The notes: generated by a model from the letters alone, not told the origin. Positions 30,076 to 41,540 are shown, numbered from the stretch's first letter. The stretch: DNA of 64,000 bases from Pegoplata infirma (GCA_963921195.1 OY992540.1:77241337-77305336); one strand, 5' to 3'. Numbers and translations: made by a program.

Positions 30076-31050
30076 AGTGTTAGAAGGCGATAACAAATAT
30101 GGCGGTTTAAATTAATATGGCGAACTTAAAATTAGGGAAACGGAAATTTTACAATTATTAAAAAAAAAAAAAACTATTGGCAGCCCTATTTAATAAACTA
30201 GCATTCTATTAGCTTAACAAGAGAGAACGAAATATTTAAATTGAGTGCAACTACAAACACTATGCTAATTTAATATTTGTTGCTATTTTTCTTCATCTGT
30301 TGTCTTCTTTGTGTTTGTTTTATTTTATCAAACACTTTGCTTGTTTGTTATAATATTTACTTTTACGCTAAATTGGTGGGGATTTAGAGGTGGGGATGCA
30401 AAAAAAAAGAAAAGAAAAACAGAAAATACAAAAGGGAAAACCAATAGTAGGGATGAATGTGGATAGGTAGGTGTGGGTTCGTTGTTCGGTAATGTGGAGT
30501 GCATTTATGTCGACGTCTTGTGTATGAAGAAAATGAAGAAGAATAACATAGTTGTTGTTATTATTGTTTTGTTTTCGTTTAAACTGTATTAAACGTTCAA
30601 ATTTTTTCAAGGTCACAAGGCACGTCAAGAACAAATACAACTAATACATAGGCAATACATACATTCAGCAAATACACACATTCAGACATCTAACTGTTTA
30701 GTATGATGTTTGTTTGTCTAGCCCCCCAATCATTATTTGTGTTAAGAGTATTTTTTTTTGTTGTACATACATTAATGTGTAAATGTGTATGCGTATACAC
30801 AATTTGTATCCAAATGTATTTATTGTAAAGTTTGAATGTCGGTTTGTCGGTCATTTAGCATGTCATCTATCTGTCTGTGTTTGTTTTTTTTATAGTGTAG
30901 CGCGTTCACTTTCAGGGTCATGAAAATTCGATTTTTCTTGTTGTATGGTTACAAAAATGAGAACAGAACTTTAAAGTATTAATTTGTTTTTTGTATGACT
31001 AACAAAAAATAAAAAAAAAGTAAAATTCGGCCTTGCCGAATGTATTGATA
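30076..31050. other. Apparently unique region, no gene recognised
   Basis: Contains CA/GT-rich stretches (ACATACATTCAGCAAATACAC, GTGTAAATGTGTATGCGTATAC) and no copies elsewhere in the window. This may be genuine non-repetitive intergenic or intronic DNA. Confidence 0.4.
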
Positions 31051-31059
31051 CCCTTCACA

Positions 31060-31403
31060 TTGTGAAAAAGATTATTGCCCCTGGTGGAGCACTTATTGGA
31101 CATGTGAGGTCTAGCGTCCAAACTTATGCTCCAAATTACGTCAGCTATCACCGGTATGAATTTCGCTGCAATCGGTCCAGTACCTACTAATGAATACCCA
31201 AATTATTAAAAATTAATCACTGTGCACCGTTGCGTATGATTGTTATTTAAAGGCAATTACAAAATTAAGTATACGCCCTATATAGTTTTCAAGCAATTTT
31301 TATTATAATTATAATGAAAGTTCACCAACTTCCAATGCGTGTAAAAAAATCTAGCTCTGAACTTATGTTTTCATCCCATTCCGATTTTGGTTGTTGCACT
31401 GTG
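31060..31403 (+). repeat. CACTGTG-family repeat, copy 1
   Basis: Core CACTGTGCACCGTTGCG (31218) to TTGTTGCACTGTG (31403), preceded by the linked GGTCTAGCGTCCAAACTTA / CTATCACCGGTATGAATTT block. Other copies or parts: 37161-37402, 39124-39324 (inverted), 39490-39625, 39715-40173, 59868-60053 (inverted). TSD not determined. Confidence 0.75.
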
Positions 31404-31599
31404 TAATTAATAAAAATAACTTAAAATGGGAAAATTAACTAAACTCAAAGAAAATTGATAATGATTTAGCTCTATTGCCATGTTTTCTTTCGTTTTAGTT
31501 TATATGTATTTTTCTTTAAAATAAGAAAAAAATATTTTTGCCAATTTAAACTACACCATTTCTAATTTTATTTCAGAAAATAGGGATAAATTATATTTA

Positions 31600-31890
31600 A
31601 AAAATTAATAATTAAAGAATTTCCAATTATATTCAAAAAATTTCTAATTATATTTTAAAAATTTCCAATTATATTTCAAAAATTTCCAATTGTATTTTAA
31701 AAATTTCCAATTTTAAAATATTAAAAATGCGTTTTTAGGAAATACTATTTGAATTTCTAAAATTTTTTACACCATTTTCAATTATATTTCAAAAAATACA
31801 AATAATTTTTCAAAAATTTCCAATTAATTTTCAGACCTTTTCAAATATATTTCAAAAGTTTCCAATAATATAATTAAATTTTTTTAAGTT
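31600..31890 (+). repeat. Degenerate 20-22 bp minisatellite (TTTCCAATTATATTTCAAAAA)
   Basis: About twelve imperfect units of AAATTTCCAATTATATTTCAA. The inverse array resumes at 32190-32300 and 33235-33545, so the flanks of the 31893 MITE and the region beyond are inverted copies of one another. Confidence 0.7.
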
Positions 31891-31892
31891 AT

Positions 31893-32185
31893 GGCCTCTG
31901 TTCTGTCTTTCACAACTTTTCAATTCAAATGAAAATTTCCGGATCACATGAAATCAAGTTTAGTGTTTTGTTGATCACGTTTTCATTCGAAGTTGAAATC
32001 AAATAATTAAAATTTAAAAAATTATAAGGAAAAAAGTGCATTCGTTTTACTTTCACCAAATTTTATTTTTGTGAAATAAAACGAAAAAAAAAAATTCGGA
32101 TGTAAAATCTAGAACACCAAAAAAAATTCGGAAATTTTCATTTTCAAATTTTTTTATGTGAATTACTTTTTTGGAACAGAGGCCT
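31893..32185. mobile_element. Harbinger-like MITE with GGCCTCTGTTC ends, 293 bp
   Basis: Ends GGCCTCTGTTCTGTC and TTTGGAACAGAGGCC with a 3-bp flank TAT on each side (31890-31892, 32186-32188). Close relative of 60329-60617; decayed relative at 6005. Confidence 0.82.
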
Positions 32186-32329
32186 ATAAATGGAAATTTA
32201 CAAAATATAATTGGAAATTTCTGAAATATAATTAGAAATTGTTGAAATATAATTTGTATTTTCTGATATACAATTTGTATATAGTAAAATAAAATTGGAA
32301 ATGGTCTAAATGCTTAAAAACAAAATCAC

Positions 32330-33230
32330 CCACCCAACAAACTTCGGAGCGCTCCTTATTTAGGACTCTTAAATTAATCTAAAAAATTATTATTTTTGGA
32401 GCCCTCATTTTTTGGAATCAAAAAAGATTTAAAAAATAACACTTTTTATTTGAGTTTTAAAATATTTTTTCCAAAAACACTAAATTTTTGGATTCAATAT
32501 TGAACCTTGCGATTTGAATCTAAAAGAACCCTCAAATATTTTGGAAATTTTTTCGTCAAAAAAATCAGTCCAAAGTGACTCATAAAAGTTAACAAATTAT
32601 AATATTTTTTGAGCCATCCAAAAAGGCTCAAAAAATTGTTTCTTTTGGAGCCTACAAGTATTTTTTCTTTCAAAATAAATTATAAGTCAGAAAATAAATT
32701 TCTTCAAAAAGTTTTTTGTATGCAAATACCATTATAAACGGGAATAAAAAGAAGTTTGTAATGAATGAAAGAATGAAGAAGAATGAGGGAACGCCAAATT
32801 GCTGTATGAGAAGATCTGAGGAAAAATTTAATTGGTATTGGAAGTGGTTGTGTTTTTTATTATGTGTATTACTATTATGTGTATGTACAATTTAAAATGC
32901 TTTTTAATTTAGAGTTTTAGTAAGATAAATAAAGATTTTCAAAATATACAAAAATTTTCGCACTTTTTTATTTTTAAATCAAAACAGCAAAAAATCGAAA
33001 AAAACTACACTTTTTTAATAGACTCCAAATTGACTCCAAATAGGCTCCAAAGTATGAAAAATTTCCCCTTTTTGAATCTTTTTTTTGGAGTCATTTTGGA
33101 GTCTAAAACGAGGGCTCTTTTCGATGAACCACTTTCATACAATAATTTGAAATTCTTGTTATATTTTTGGAGCCCATTTTTGAGTCTAAAATGAGTCTGC
33201 TTGCTAGCTGAGCATTTATTTTTCAAAAAA
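32330..33230. repeat. GACTCCAAAA/TTTTGGAGTC-rich repeat
   Basis: TTTTTGGAGCC and its complement GGCTCCAAA recur on both arms (32390, 32640, 33030-33190), giving an imperfect inverted structure. No ends recognised. Confidence 0.45.
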
Positions 33231-33955
33231 TTCCATTTGTATTTTAGAACTTTCCATATAAATTTTAAAATTAGAAAGTTCCATTTATTTTTGAAAAATG
33301 TGCATTTATTTTTTAAAATTTTCTAAATGCTTTTCATAAAATTCTATTTGTATTTCAAAACTATCCACATATTAGAAAATTTTGAAATACAAATGGAATT
33401 TTTGGAAAAATATTTCAAAAATTTTAAATACAAATAGAAACTTCTGAAATACAAATCAAATGAAAATTTTTGAAATACTTTTAGAATATTTTGAAATATA
33501 AATGGAAATTTCTGATAGATACACAAATAAATTAGAAATTTGAAATAAAAACTCAAGCCTAACGGACATGTTTGAAGACTTGAAAAGTCCTACTAAAGAT
33601 TGACAACAATGAGAAAACAAATTCTGTCAAAGGTTAAAATTGATTAAGTTTGGCTAAACTATAATGTGAAAGGAGTAATTCTCATTTTTCATTCTTGTTC
33701 AAAAATCGTTTAAATAGCTGGTTTTAATCTGACACAATTTGAGTGTGAAAATCAAAGTGTGCTGATGAGGGAAGGGTGGCTTTTTCTTAAAGCTTGCGAC
33801 ATCTTGCTTAGCCTGTGTTCTCCATTATCTTTTTTTTCAGATTTCTCATTGTACAACTAGAATTATTTCTCAGAAATAATTAATATAGACTTAAGTCGAA
33901 CTTAATAAAAATTCAGCTAAAAAAAACTTTAAAAATTTTATTACAAAACAGCATA

Positions 33956-34100
33956 ACCCCTCAGCTCCACCTTCCATAATTATGTAAACATAAAACAACA
34001 AACACACACAAAACAATAACAAATTTTTGTTTGTTGTTATTGTTTTCTGTGTGTTTGTTGTTTTATGTTTACATAATTTTGGAAGGTGTAGCTGAGGGGT
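33956..34100. repeat. Near-perfect 145-bp hairpin
   Basis: ACCCCTCAGCTCCACCTTCC at the left pairs with GGAAGGTGTAGCTGAGGGGT at the right. Stems are about 68 bp with two or three mismatches and a loop of about 8 bases (near TTTTTGTT). Either strand would form a long dsRNA hairpin if transcribed. Confidence 0.88.
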
Positions 34101-34169
34101 GACTAAAAAAATTAACACTTAAAAAAAACTTAGAAAATTGTCTTAGAAAATATACAACAAGCTCTTTTT

Positions 34170-34543
34170 TATACCCTCCAACTACAATATGGGGGTATAC
34201 TCACTTTGTTATTACGTTTGCATGGAAATATCGGTCGGGGACCCCATAAAGTATATATATTATTGATCTATGATCGATTTAAAGACTTTAACTAACCTCT
34301 GAAAAACGCCATATTTTCACAGGGTTTTTTGTATTTTTGTTAAGCAAATGAAACAATTTGATGTCAGAAAAAGTTCAAGGACCTGCAGTTGGACCTAGGA
34401 AATAAAAAAAATCGTATTTTTTTGACCGCCCCCGCCTTTGTGGGCGTGGATAATAAAAATATTTTTAATTACTTAATTTTTTTTTATATATTGGAGGGTA
34501 TTAAAGATTCAGCACAGCCGAATTTAACACTCTCACGTGTTTC
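34170..34543 (+). repeat. TATACCCTCC family copy with GCCGAAT hairpin
   Basis: Begins ATACCCTCCAACTAC, contains GACCCCATAAAGTATATAT and TTTGTGGGCGTGG, and ends with ATTCAGCACAGCCGAATTT and AACACTCTCACGTG. An inverted copy is at 36770-37152. Parts recur at 31010-31060, 40190-40370, 44670-44760 and 48270-48330. The end hairpin recalls Helitron-type 3' ends, but the terminal CTRR was not confirmed. Confidence 0.6.
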
Positions 34544-34559
34544 TTTTAAATTTCACATT

Positions 34560-35200
34560 TTTTTTTGATAAATCTTTAAAATCTTTTTTACAAAAATAAT
34601 GAAACAAAAAAGTTTTTGATGAAAAATAATAAAAAAAAGTTTTTTTTTTTTTTGTAAAAAAAATTGTTGATAAAAAATAAAGCAAAAATTAAAAGAAAAT
34701 TTTTTGATGAAAAAAAAATTGATAAAAAAAAATTTTTTTGATGTATTTAATAAATTAATAAAAAAAAATTCTTTGATTAAAAAAAGACGGTGAATTATTA
34801 TCCAAGTTAGACACCTGCCTAAAAAAATTATCACGTTAAAAATGTTGGCTCTTTTCAACTCTTTTTGGTACCTTTTTAGCATTTGGGTTGGTACTACAAA
34901 CAGAAAATATTGAAATATTAATACTTGTATAAGGGTGCGTATACGCGCTGATCAAGTAATTAATGCAAGGGTGTTAATCATACGCACCCTTGTCCAAAGT
35001 GACCACATTTGGTAGTTTGTGTGCAAGCGAATCAGTGTTGCCACTTCGTGAATAATTTTCTAAAAATTGTAAAATTTTACATTTTTTGAATAATTCTAAA
35101 TTAAAAATGTTCTTAATTGGATAATATTTCGAGATTGGCAAATCTAAAATCCTGTAATCCTTGTTAAAAATGTAGGGTTTATAGATATTGGGACTTCATA
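34560..35200. other. A/T homopolymer-rich stretch, no gene
   Basis: Low complexity AAAAAATTTTTTGATG-like repeats to about 34800, then unremarkable sequence. A small inverted pair, GGGTGCGTATACGC / GCGTATGATTAAC-like, lies near 34930-34990. Confidence 0.35.
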
Positions 35201-35219
35201 CTAAAATATAAAATTCCAA

Positions 35220-35600
35220 TTAATAATACAATAAGATACAAAATCGAACTTTCCCAATCGGAATGGGATGAGACCAAAAGCAAACGAAAGTTCTTATTTT
35301 ACATAACAAAAGCCTTATGGCCGAAAAAAACTTTTTTTTCGAATCCCCCGGGTCCAAATGCAGAACTTTGAGCTTCTTGAAGCACAAAAATGTTGCATTT
35401 GTTAAACAAAAACTCAAAAAATCATGTAAAAATATGGTGTTTTTCAGAGATTGGTTTAGTTCCTCAAGGAGGAACTTTTTTCCCTCTGCACTATAGAAAA
35501 TTTTACCCATTTTGTGGCCAAAAGTCAAAATTAAAATTTTTGCAAACATTATTTTTTTTCACATTAATATAAAAAAAACTTAACAAAGTAAACAATTCTT
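35220..35600 (-). repeat. Relative of CACTGTG-family arm
   Basis: ATCGAACTTTCCCAATCGGA and ATGGGATGAGACCAAAAGC match the arm found at 39715-39775. The downstream part is not recognised. Confidence 0.5.
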
Positions 35601-35760
35601 TCTCAATTTTTCGACAGAATTGATGTACTGTCACTTTATCAGTAGTTTTTGTTGCAATTTCTTACTTAGTTATAAAATAACGATTGAGAGCAGCGAATTT
35701 TGTGATAGCTTCTAACAAAAGTTTTTATATTAAGAATTTATAGTTTTTAAAAACTAAAAA

Positions 35761-36487
35761 ATGGAAAATAATGTCAAAGGTGAGTACTTTAATGATAAAT
35801 AGTGAAATGTTGGTGAACTCATCTATTAGATCGATTTTATTGGAAAAATTGAAGTGACCTTAAGATGAACTTATTGAAGTATGAATTGGAATTTTATTTT
35901 GCCTTTAAAAAAAATGATAGCATATGTTAGCTATAAAACCATAAAAGTTCTCTAGGACAATCAATTACCTTCCGAATTTAAAAAATTTCAAGGTCGGATA
36001 TGTGCAAACTTTTTTTTTATACCCATTTTTCCAGGTGACTACCGAGTGCCAAATTCAGAGTTATTTAATACATGGCGAGAGAAATAAAGCAGAGGTGGAT
36101 AAGGAGCCGCTATTTCTGACCATTTCTTTTCATACATTGCTGAGAGTGAATGTTTCGAAAACTTTAAACAATATATAAAGGAGGAATTAAGAATATTTTG
36201 TTCAAATATAAATATGAAAAGGATTAAAAGTTGTAGGAGTTTGAAAATTTTTGAAAGACAGCATGCTGTTTGTCTTAAAGGCAATACTTGGCTAAAAAAA
36301 ACTTGAAACGCAGCCTGCCTCCACTAAATCGAAACCTGGGCGACCGCAATTAACTTTTTTGTCAAAATCTGCGAGAACAAAAATACGAGTTACAGCAGAA
36401 ATCTCTAAAGATCTAAATAGGGAAGTTGAGCCCCTAGCTTTTGCATCATCTACGGCTGCCCGTAGTGGCATTTTGAAATGTAGTTGA
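35761..36487 (+). pseudogene. Decayed two-exon gene with KPGRP motif, probably transposon-derived
   Basis: ATGGAAAATAATGTCAAAG (35761-35779) is followed by a perfect donor GTGAGT. The acceptor TTTTTCCAG (to 36034) opens a second exon in frame. The protein would begin MENNVKGDYRVPNSELFNT and WREK, then meets TAA at 36085 and another at 36100. The same frame continues for about 65 codons (SDHFFSYIAESECFENFKQY, ERQHAVCLKGNTWLKK), stops at TGA (36304-36306), and resumes one base off as PASTKSKPGRPQLTFLSKSA, RTKIRV, to TGA near 36485. The order VPxSELFxxW ... KPGRPxxxFxxxSxRTK reminds me of a widespread arthropod/cnidarian group of uncharacterised, repeat-associated proteins. Retained intron and splice sites mean this is not a processed retrocopy. 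No identifiable catalytic domain. Confidence 0.5.
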
Positions 36488-36605
36488 CGACTTGGAACTC
36501 AAAAATAAAATTTTTGAATAAAATCCTTATTAAAAAGTAGATTTGTTTGACACTTCTTAACATTGTTAAAATAAATTTCTACTGTTATCTTCGAAAGTTA
36601 GTGTA

Positions 36606-36765
36606 CACTCAAAAAAAAAAATATTGTAAAAACAGTTTAGAAAACCATATAATCTATCAAGGATCTAAAAAATCTTAGATGCGGCAACTTATAACCCGGG
36701 AACCCTGTTTGGAACTAATTATTAGGTAATTTTTTAGGTAACTTTACTAATTTTTTTTTTGAGTG
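36606..36765. mobile_element. TA-flanked MITE, 160 bp
   Basis: Ends CACTCAAAAAAAAAAA and TTTTTTTTTTTGAGTG with TA duplicated (36604-36605, 36766-36767). Interior has no repeats of note. Confidence 0.72.
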
Positions 36766-36769
36766 TATG

Positions 36770-37152
36770 AAAACCTTTAAGAGTCACTCCCTCCCTCTAA
36801 AGAGTCTTCCAAAAGTCAAATAAAAAAAATCAGTCAAATCGGTCCAGCCGTTTGGCTGTAAATAATTTTGGCCAAAAAAAGGGTAAAATTTCCTATAGTG
36901 CTCTGGTCCGATTTTGTCCATATCCGAACTTAACCAGCCTATGACATATTTGTGCCAAACTTCAGGAGTCTAGCTCTTTTATTTTGGGCTGTATCGTGTC
37001 TCCCACAGACAGACGGACATCGCTAGAATGTCTTAGAATCGATCACTGATCAATAATATATATACTTTATGGAGTCCTACACCGATATTTCGATGCGTTA
37101 CACACGGAATGACAAAGTGAGTATACCCCCATACTGTGGTTGGAGGGTATAA
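36770..37152 (-). repeat. Inverted copy of the TATACCCTCC family
   Basis: Contains AATAATATATATACTTTATGG and TGAGTATACCCCCATACTG and ends GGAGGGTATAAAAATAAAA; complement of 34170-34543. Also has ACAGACAGACGGACATCGCT. Confidence 0.65.
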
Positions 37153-37160
37153 AAATAAAA

Positions 37161-37402
37161 CACTGTGCACCGTTGCGTATGATTGTTATTCAAAGGCAAT
37201 TACAAAATAAAGCATACGCCACCATACAGTTTTCAAAAAATTATTATTATAATTATGTATAATAAAAGTTCACCAACTTCAAATGCGTGTAAAAAAAACA
37301 TAGCGCTGAACTATAAAAAGCCTTGAGGGTTTTGTTATGGAATATGTCAACTTTCATTTGCTTTTGGTTTCATCACATTCCGATTTTGGTTGTTGCACTG
37401 TG
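37161..37402 (+). repeat. CACTGTG-family repeat, copy 2
   Basis: CACTGTGCACCGTTGCGTATG to GGTTGTTGCACTGTG. Includes the CTTGAGGGTTTTGTTATGG block shared with 39530 and 40120. Confidence 0.75.
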
Positions 37403-37684
37403 TAATCGAATAGTTTAACAATTTTAGAATTGTCTTTAGGAACAGCTAAATTTCATTACAATAATTCCTTTGATACTCTGAACGAAATCAATGAAAATTG
37501 AAATGAGGAAAATGTATTCAAAATCAGAACTTTAAGGAAAAAAATTTAATGCACTAAAAAGTGTGTTGTTTTTTTTTTTGTATTTTCACTTTTGTTTTTT
37601 TAATTGTTTTGTTTGTATTTATTAATTCACTTGTGATTTGTTTAAAATTGTTTTTAATTTTTTGTTGTTGCTGTCTCTATACAG

Positions 37685-37770
37685 AGGTACGGACAGACAA
37701 AATGACACGTTCAATGCAACAATATAAAAAGACGGAAATAAACTGCGGTCAAAGACATTTCACGATATAA
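37685..37770 (+). CDS. Possible small terminal exon, unrecognised
   Basis: After a long pyrimidine tract and TCTCTATACAG (acceptor AG at 37683-37684) comes an 86-base stretch with less AT bias. Entered in phase with GTA at 37687, it reads VRTDKMTRSMQQYKKTEINC and GQRHFTI, then TAA at 37768-37770. AATAAA follows at 37818-37823. The combination suits the last exon of a plus-strand gene, but no upstream exon was found, and I do not recognise the sequence. It could also be chance. Confidence 0.3.
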
Positions 37771-37823
37771 ATTATATATCATACTTTATATGTACTTTTT
37801 TTTAAAATATATTTTTAAATAAA

Positions 37824-38690
37824 AATTATATTTTTTTTTGTAATTGTTAAACAAAAGTATTTAAATTAAACCTATTTATTTGCTTCAAAATTTTTAATAA
37901 AATAAATTTTAAAATTTTTTTAATAAATATTTTTTTTTATTTAGAATTCAATATTTCATTAATTTTTTAAACATTTTTTAAAACATATTTATGTATGTTT
38001 GTATGTTACATACACGAGCGATAAATCTAATGCAATGATTAGAGTACAACAACCTTTTGAAGAAATACACCCATACAGTTATAAATTAAATATGTACGTT
38101 TAGTGCAAAAAAATATTTCATAATAGAATTGAAAGTAAAGATAAAAATAAAAAATGCGCAGTTTAATAAATGTTAGATTTAAATTTTCAAAAAAAAATTA
38201 TCTACTATGAATATTTAACGATTTTCTGCACGTAGTAACACAATTCGATAGAAAGAAATTACTACTTTTTCCCGATCTTCCGATCTTAAATTTACTAGTA
38301 AGAAAATTTTGTTGACCTTTTTCTACAATAAAAAGAATAACAAAATTTTGTAAGTAAAATCAAATAAATATGGCAGTACAAACAACTGTGTAAGTTGTTT
38401 TGGGGTCAACTACATTTTCAATTAAAACAACTAACAAATGAAGTGGTTTTAACTGATTTTAACTAATATAACTGTATTTTTTATGAAAAAAAAAAATCAA
38501 CTGATATGTGTACACAGAAAATAAAATTTAAATCAACAAACATCAATTGTAAATCAACCTAACATGACATCAGCCAAACATTTAGTAAAAACAGCCGCCT
38601 GTTAGTCCATAATACAAAACTTCGATTTTGTTTTCAACAAACTCACTCAAGTAATTTTATTTCAAAATTCTTTTATCATGTCAATAAATA
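37824..38690. other. AT-rich, partly AACTAC-family remnants
   Basis: Mostly unrecognised. A fragment at 38385-38480 (TTGTTTTGGGGTCAACTAC) belongs to the AACTAC MITE group. Confidence 0.35.
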
Positions 38691-38695
38691 GGGTA

Positions 38696-38890
38696 TATGT
38701 TTGTTGAATTTCTTTTTGGAAAAAAAAATCATTTGTCAGATCAACAAATTGTGTTTGTTGAATTTCTTTGTTGAAAAAAAAATTAAGATTTTTTACTTTT
38801 GTCAGATCAACAAATTGTGTTTGTTGAATTTCTTTGTTGAAAAAAACAAAATTCTTGTATCAAAAATCAAAATTTACAAACGTTTGTTGA
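38696..38890 (+). repeat. Tandem repeat of about 65 bp
   Basis: TTTGTTGAATTTCTTT[G/T]TTG and GTCAGATCAACAAATTGTG recur three times. The apparent reading frame here is only the repeat. Confidence 0.75.
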
Positions 38891-39009
38891 TATTACAAAT
38901 TTCCGTATAGGAGCAGTGAAAAAATGAATTGCATTCACAAATTTGGGGGTTAATATAACAATTCATTCAGTGTTTTCCTGAAAATGGGTCCGAAGTCCAA
39001 ATATGGACC

Positions 39010-39088
39010 GATTGGATCTATCTTTCGTTAGATCTTTATCTAGTGTAGATTGGATCTATCTTTCGTTAGATCTTTAACTAGTGTAGAA
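39010..39088 (+). repeat. Two-copy 37-bp tandem duplication
   Basis: GATTGGATCTATCTTTCGTT...CTAGTGTAGA twice in a row, with a single A/T change between units. Confidence 0.8.
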
Positions 39089-39123
39089 AACACGTACACG
39101 CCTATTTTATGTGTAGTTGGCTT

Positions 39124-39324
39124 TTTTGGAATGGGATGAAACCAAAGCAAATGAAAGTTAACATATTCCATTACAAAATCCTAAAGGCTTTTCTTACACG
39201 CATTTGAAGTTGGCGAACTTTTATTATAATTATAATAATATGTAATTGCTTGAAAACTGTATAAGGCGTATGCTTAATTTTGTAATTGCCTTTCTATAAC
39301 AATCATACGCAACGGTGCACAGTG
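39124..39324 (-). repeat. CACTGTG-family repeat, inverted copy
   Basis: GGAATGGGATGAAACCAAAG to AACGGTGCACAGTG; complement of the 37161 copy, with the outer left end missing. Confidence 0.7.
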
Positions 39325-39489
39325 GATTCTTTTTAATAATTTGGCTATTCATTTAAATGCATACCGGTTAAAGCTAACGTAAGTTTGGACGCTGTACCCC
39401 ACATGTCCAATAAGGGGACCACCAGGGGCCTCTAAAGTAAAACATCTTTAGTACACAAGAACTTGAAATGCTTTACAACCACCAACTTT

Positions 39490-39625
39490 AAATGCGTGTA
39501 CAAAATAATCTAGCAATGAACTAAAATAACGCCTTGAGGGTTTTTTTTAATGTAAAATGTCAACTTTCATTTGCTATTGGTTTAATCAAATTCCGATTCG
39601 GTAAGTTCGATTTTGTGTCACTGTG
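39490..39625 (+). repeat. CACTGTG-family repeat, partial
   Basis: AACTTTAAATGCGTGTACAA to TTTTGTGTCACTGTG. Left half absent. Confidence 0.6.
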
Positions 39626-39714
39626 TAATATACAGTGGCTCCCAGCTTATTTCGTGTGATAGATATTAGTTAGCAATTTGTTCAAGACAAAGTTAAAAAT
39701 AATAGACTTAATAA

Positions 39715-40173
39715 CACAGTGATACAAAATCGAACTTTCCGAATCGGAATGGGATGAAACCAGAAGCAAATGAAAGTTGACATTTTACATAAAAAACCCT
39801 CAATGGTTTTTCTTAGTTCAGCGCTAGAATTTTACACGCTTTTAAAGTTGGTGATTTTAGAGCATTTAAAATTTTTGTGTACTAAACATGTCCTACTTTA
39901 GGGGCCCCTGGACTTGTGGGGTCTAGCGTCCAAACTTAAGGTCAAAATTACATTAGCTATAACCGGTATTAATTTTGCTGCAATCGCTTAAGTACCTACT
40001 TACTTAATAGCCAAATTATTAAAAATAAACCACCGTACAACGTTGTATATGATTGTTATTTAAAGTTAATTACAATACAATATTAAGCATACGGCCCTTA
40101 TACAGTTTTCAAAAGAAAGCCTTGAGGGTTTTGTTATGTTTCATCCCATTTCGATTTTAATTGTTACACTGTG
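39715..40173 (-). repeat. CACTGTG-family repeat, longest copy with both ends
   Basis: CACAGTGATACAAAATCG at left, ATTGTTACACTGTG at right. Here inverted similarity extends outside the heptamer (TTAATAACACAGTG / CACTGTGTTATTAA), so the heptamer is probably not the true terminus. Confidence 0.7.
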
Positions 40174-40539
40174 TTATTAATCACTAATCAATTCTAAAAC
40201 ATTCTAGCGATGTCCGTTCGTTCGTCTGAAGAGAACACGATACAGTCCAAAATAAAAAAGTTAGAACCCTGAAGGTCTTAGGATGGTTAAGTTCGTAAGA
40301 ACTTAACCTCTGCGTCCTGGGTTGGAAAATGCGTTTTTGTCCCGTCCCCTTTTGTGGGCGGGAATATTAAAAATTTATTTTAAATAATCATAAAATTGTA
40401 TTGCTTAAGTGTAAATATGCATAATAAATGAATTTGAATTTGTTTCCTAACGTGCCCGCCACTGCCTTCCCCTCTCCTCTCCAAAAATTCCCCTTTAACA
40501 TTTTTGTTTTCTTACTACACCACTTACAGATGTTATTAG

Positions 40540-41540
40540 AAAAGGTTCAATTATAAATCAAAGATTCTACTTGTAATTCGAAGAATCCATTTGTAATTCG
40601 AAAATCCCATTTGTAATTCGAAGAATTTTCTTGAAATTTAAAAATTCCATTTGTAATTCGAATGTTCCAATTCAAATTCGAAAAAGATCAATTGTAATTC
40701 CAAATAGATCAATTGTAATTCGAAAACCATAAATTTTAATTCGAAAATGATCAATTGCAATTCGACAAAGATCACTTGTAATTTAAGTTTTATGTTTCAT
40801 GTTGCTTGTTACATTATTTTGTTAAATTATTTTATTTTTAATGTGATATAATTTCATTTTACAAAACCCTTGAAAAAGTCGACAACAAATCGACGAAACG
40901 TCGGGTAAACTTGTAATTAAAATTGACTTTTATTTACATTGAAGAAATTTAGGCCCTACTAGCTTAACAAAAAACTTAAATTGAAAAACATCAATTGAAG
41001 GGCTTATTGTAAAAACTCGATAAACAACATTTCATTTTATGGTGGTTTTTGCCTTAAAACTTTTGAAATTATGTAGAAAATAGATCTTTTGAAGAACTTT
41101 CATACTCAAGATACATGTACGAAGGGTTTAAGCTAAAATTCTGCCAAAAATCTGTCAATGGAACATCAGTAGAAAGCAAAAAACACTAAAAAATATAATG
41201 TTGATTATCAAGTTTTTGCAGTAAGCCCTTCAATTGTACTTCCAAAACGATCAATTGTAATTCGAAAAAGAACAATTGTAATTTAAAAAAGATCAATTGT
41301 AATTCAAAGAAGATCAATTGTAATTCGAAATAAATCGATTGTAATTCGGAAAAGATCTTTACAACTGGTCTTTTTCGAATTACAATTGCAATCTTTGAAT
41401 TACAAATACAATATTCGAATTACAAATGAAATTTTTGAATTACAAGTAGAATTGTCGAATTACAAATATAGTTTTCGAATTACAATTTATCTTTTTTGAA
41501 TTACAAATTTATCTTTTTCGAATTACATCTGTAACTGGTG
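40540..41540. repeat. Minisatellite AATTGTAATTCGAAAAAGATC, inverted halves
   Basis: The left half (40555-40790) has about ten units reading TTGTAATTCGAA. The right half (41360-41530) has units reading TTCGAATTACAA. The array therefore folds back, with the 40997-41231 element in the middle. Related sequence recurs at 42990-43700 and 44165-44340. Confidence 0.75.
40997..41231. mobile_element. GAAGGGCTTATTG-ended element, 235 bp
   Basis: Ends GAAGGGCTTATTGTAAAAAC and GTTTTTGCAGTAAGCCCTTC. Second copy 56747-56979. The TSD is ambiguous because the flank is palindromic (CAATTG). Confidence 0.72.

Noticed and set aside
31218..31403. CACTGTG-ended family as a second Transib-like element
   Set aside because: No 5-bp TSD at 31218 or 37161, and in the 39715 copy the inverted similarity continues beyond the heptamer, so it is not the terminus.
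34553..34882. 109-codon minus-strand frame
   Set aside because: Translation is Phe/Lys/Ile low complexity from A/T runs, with no splice or start context.
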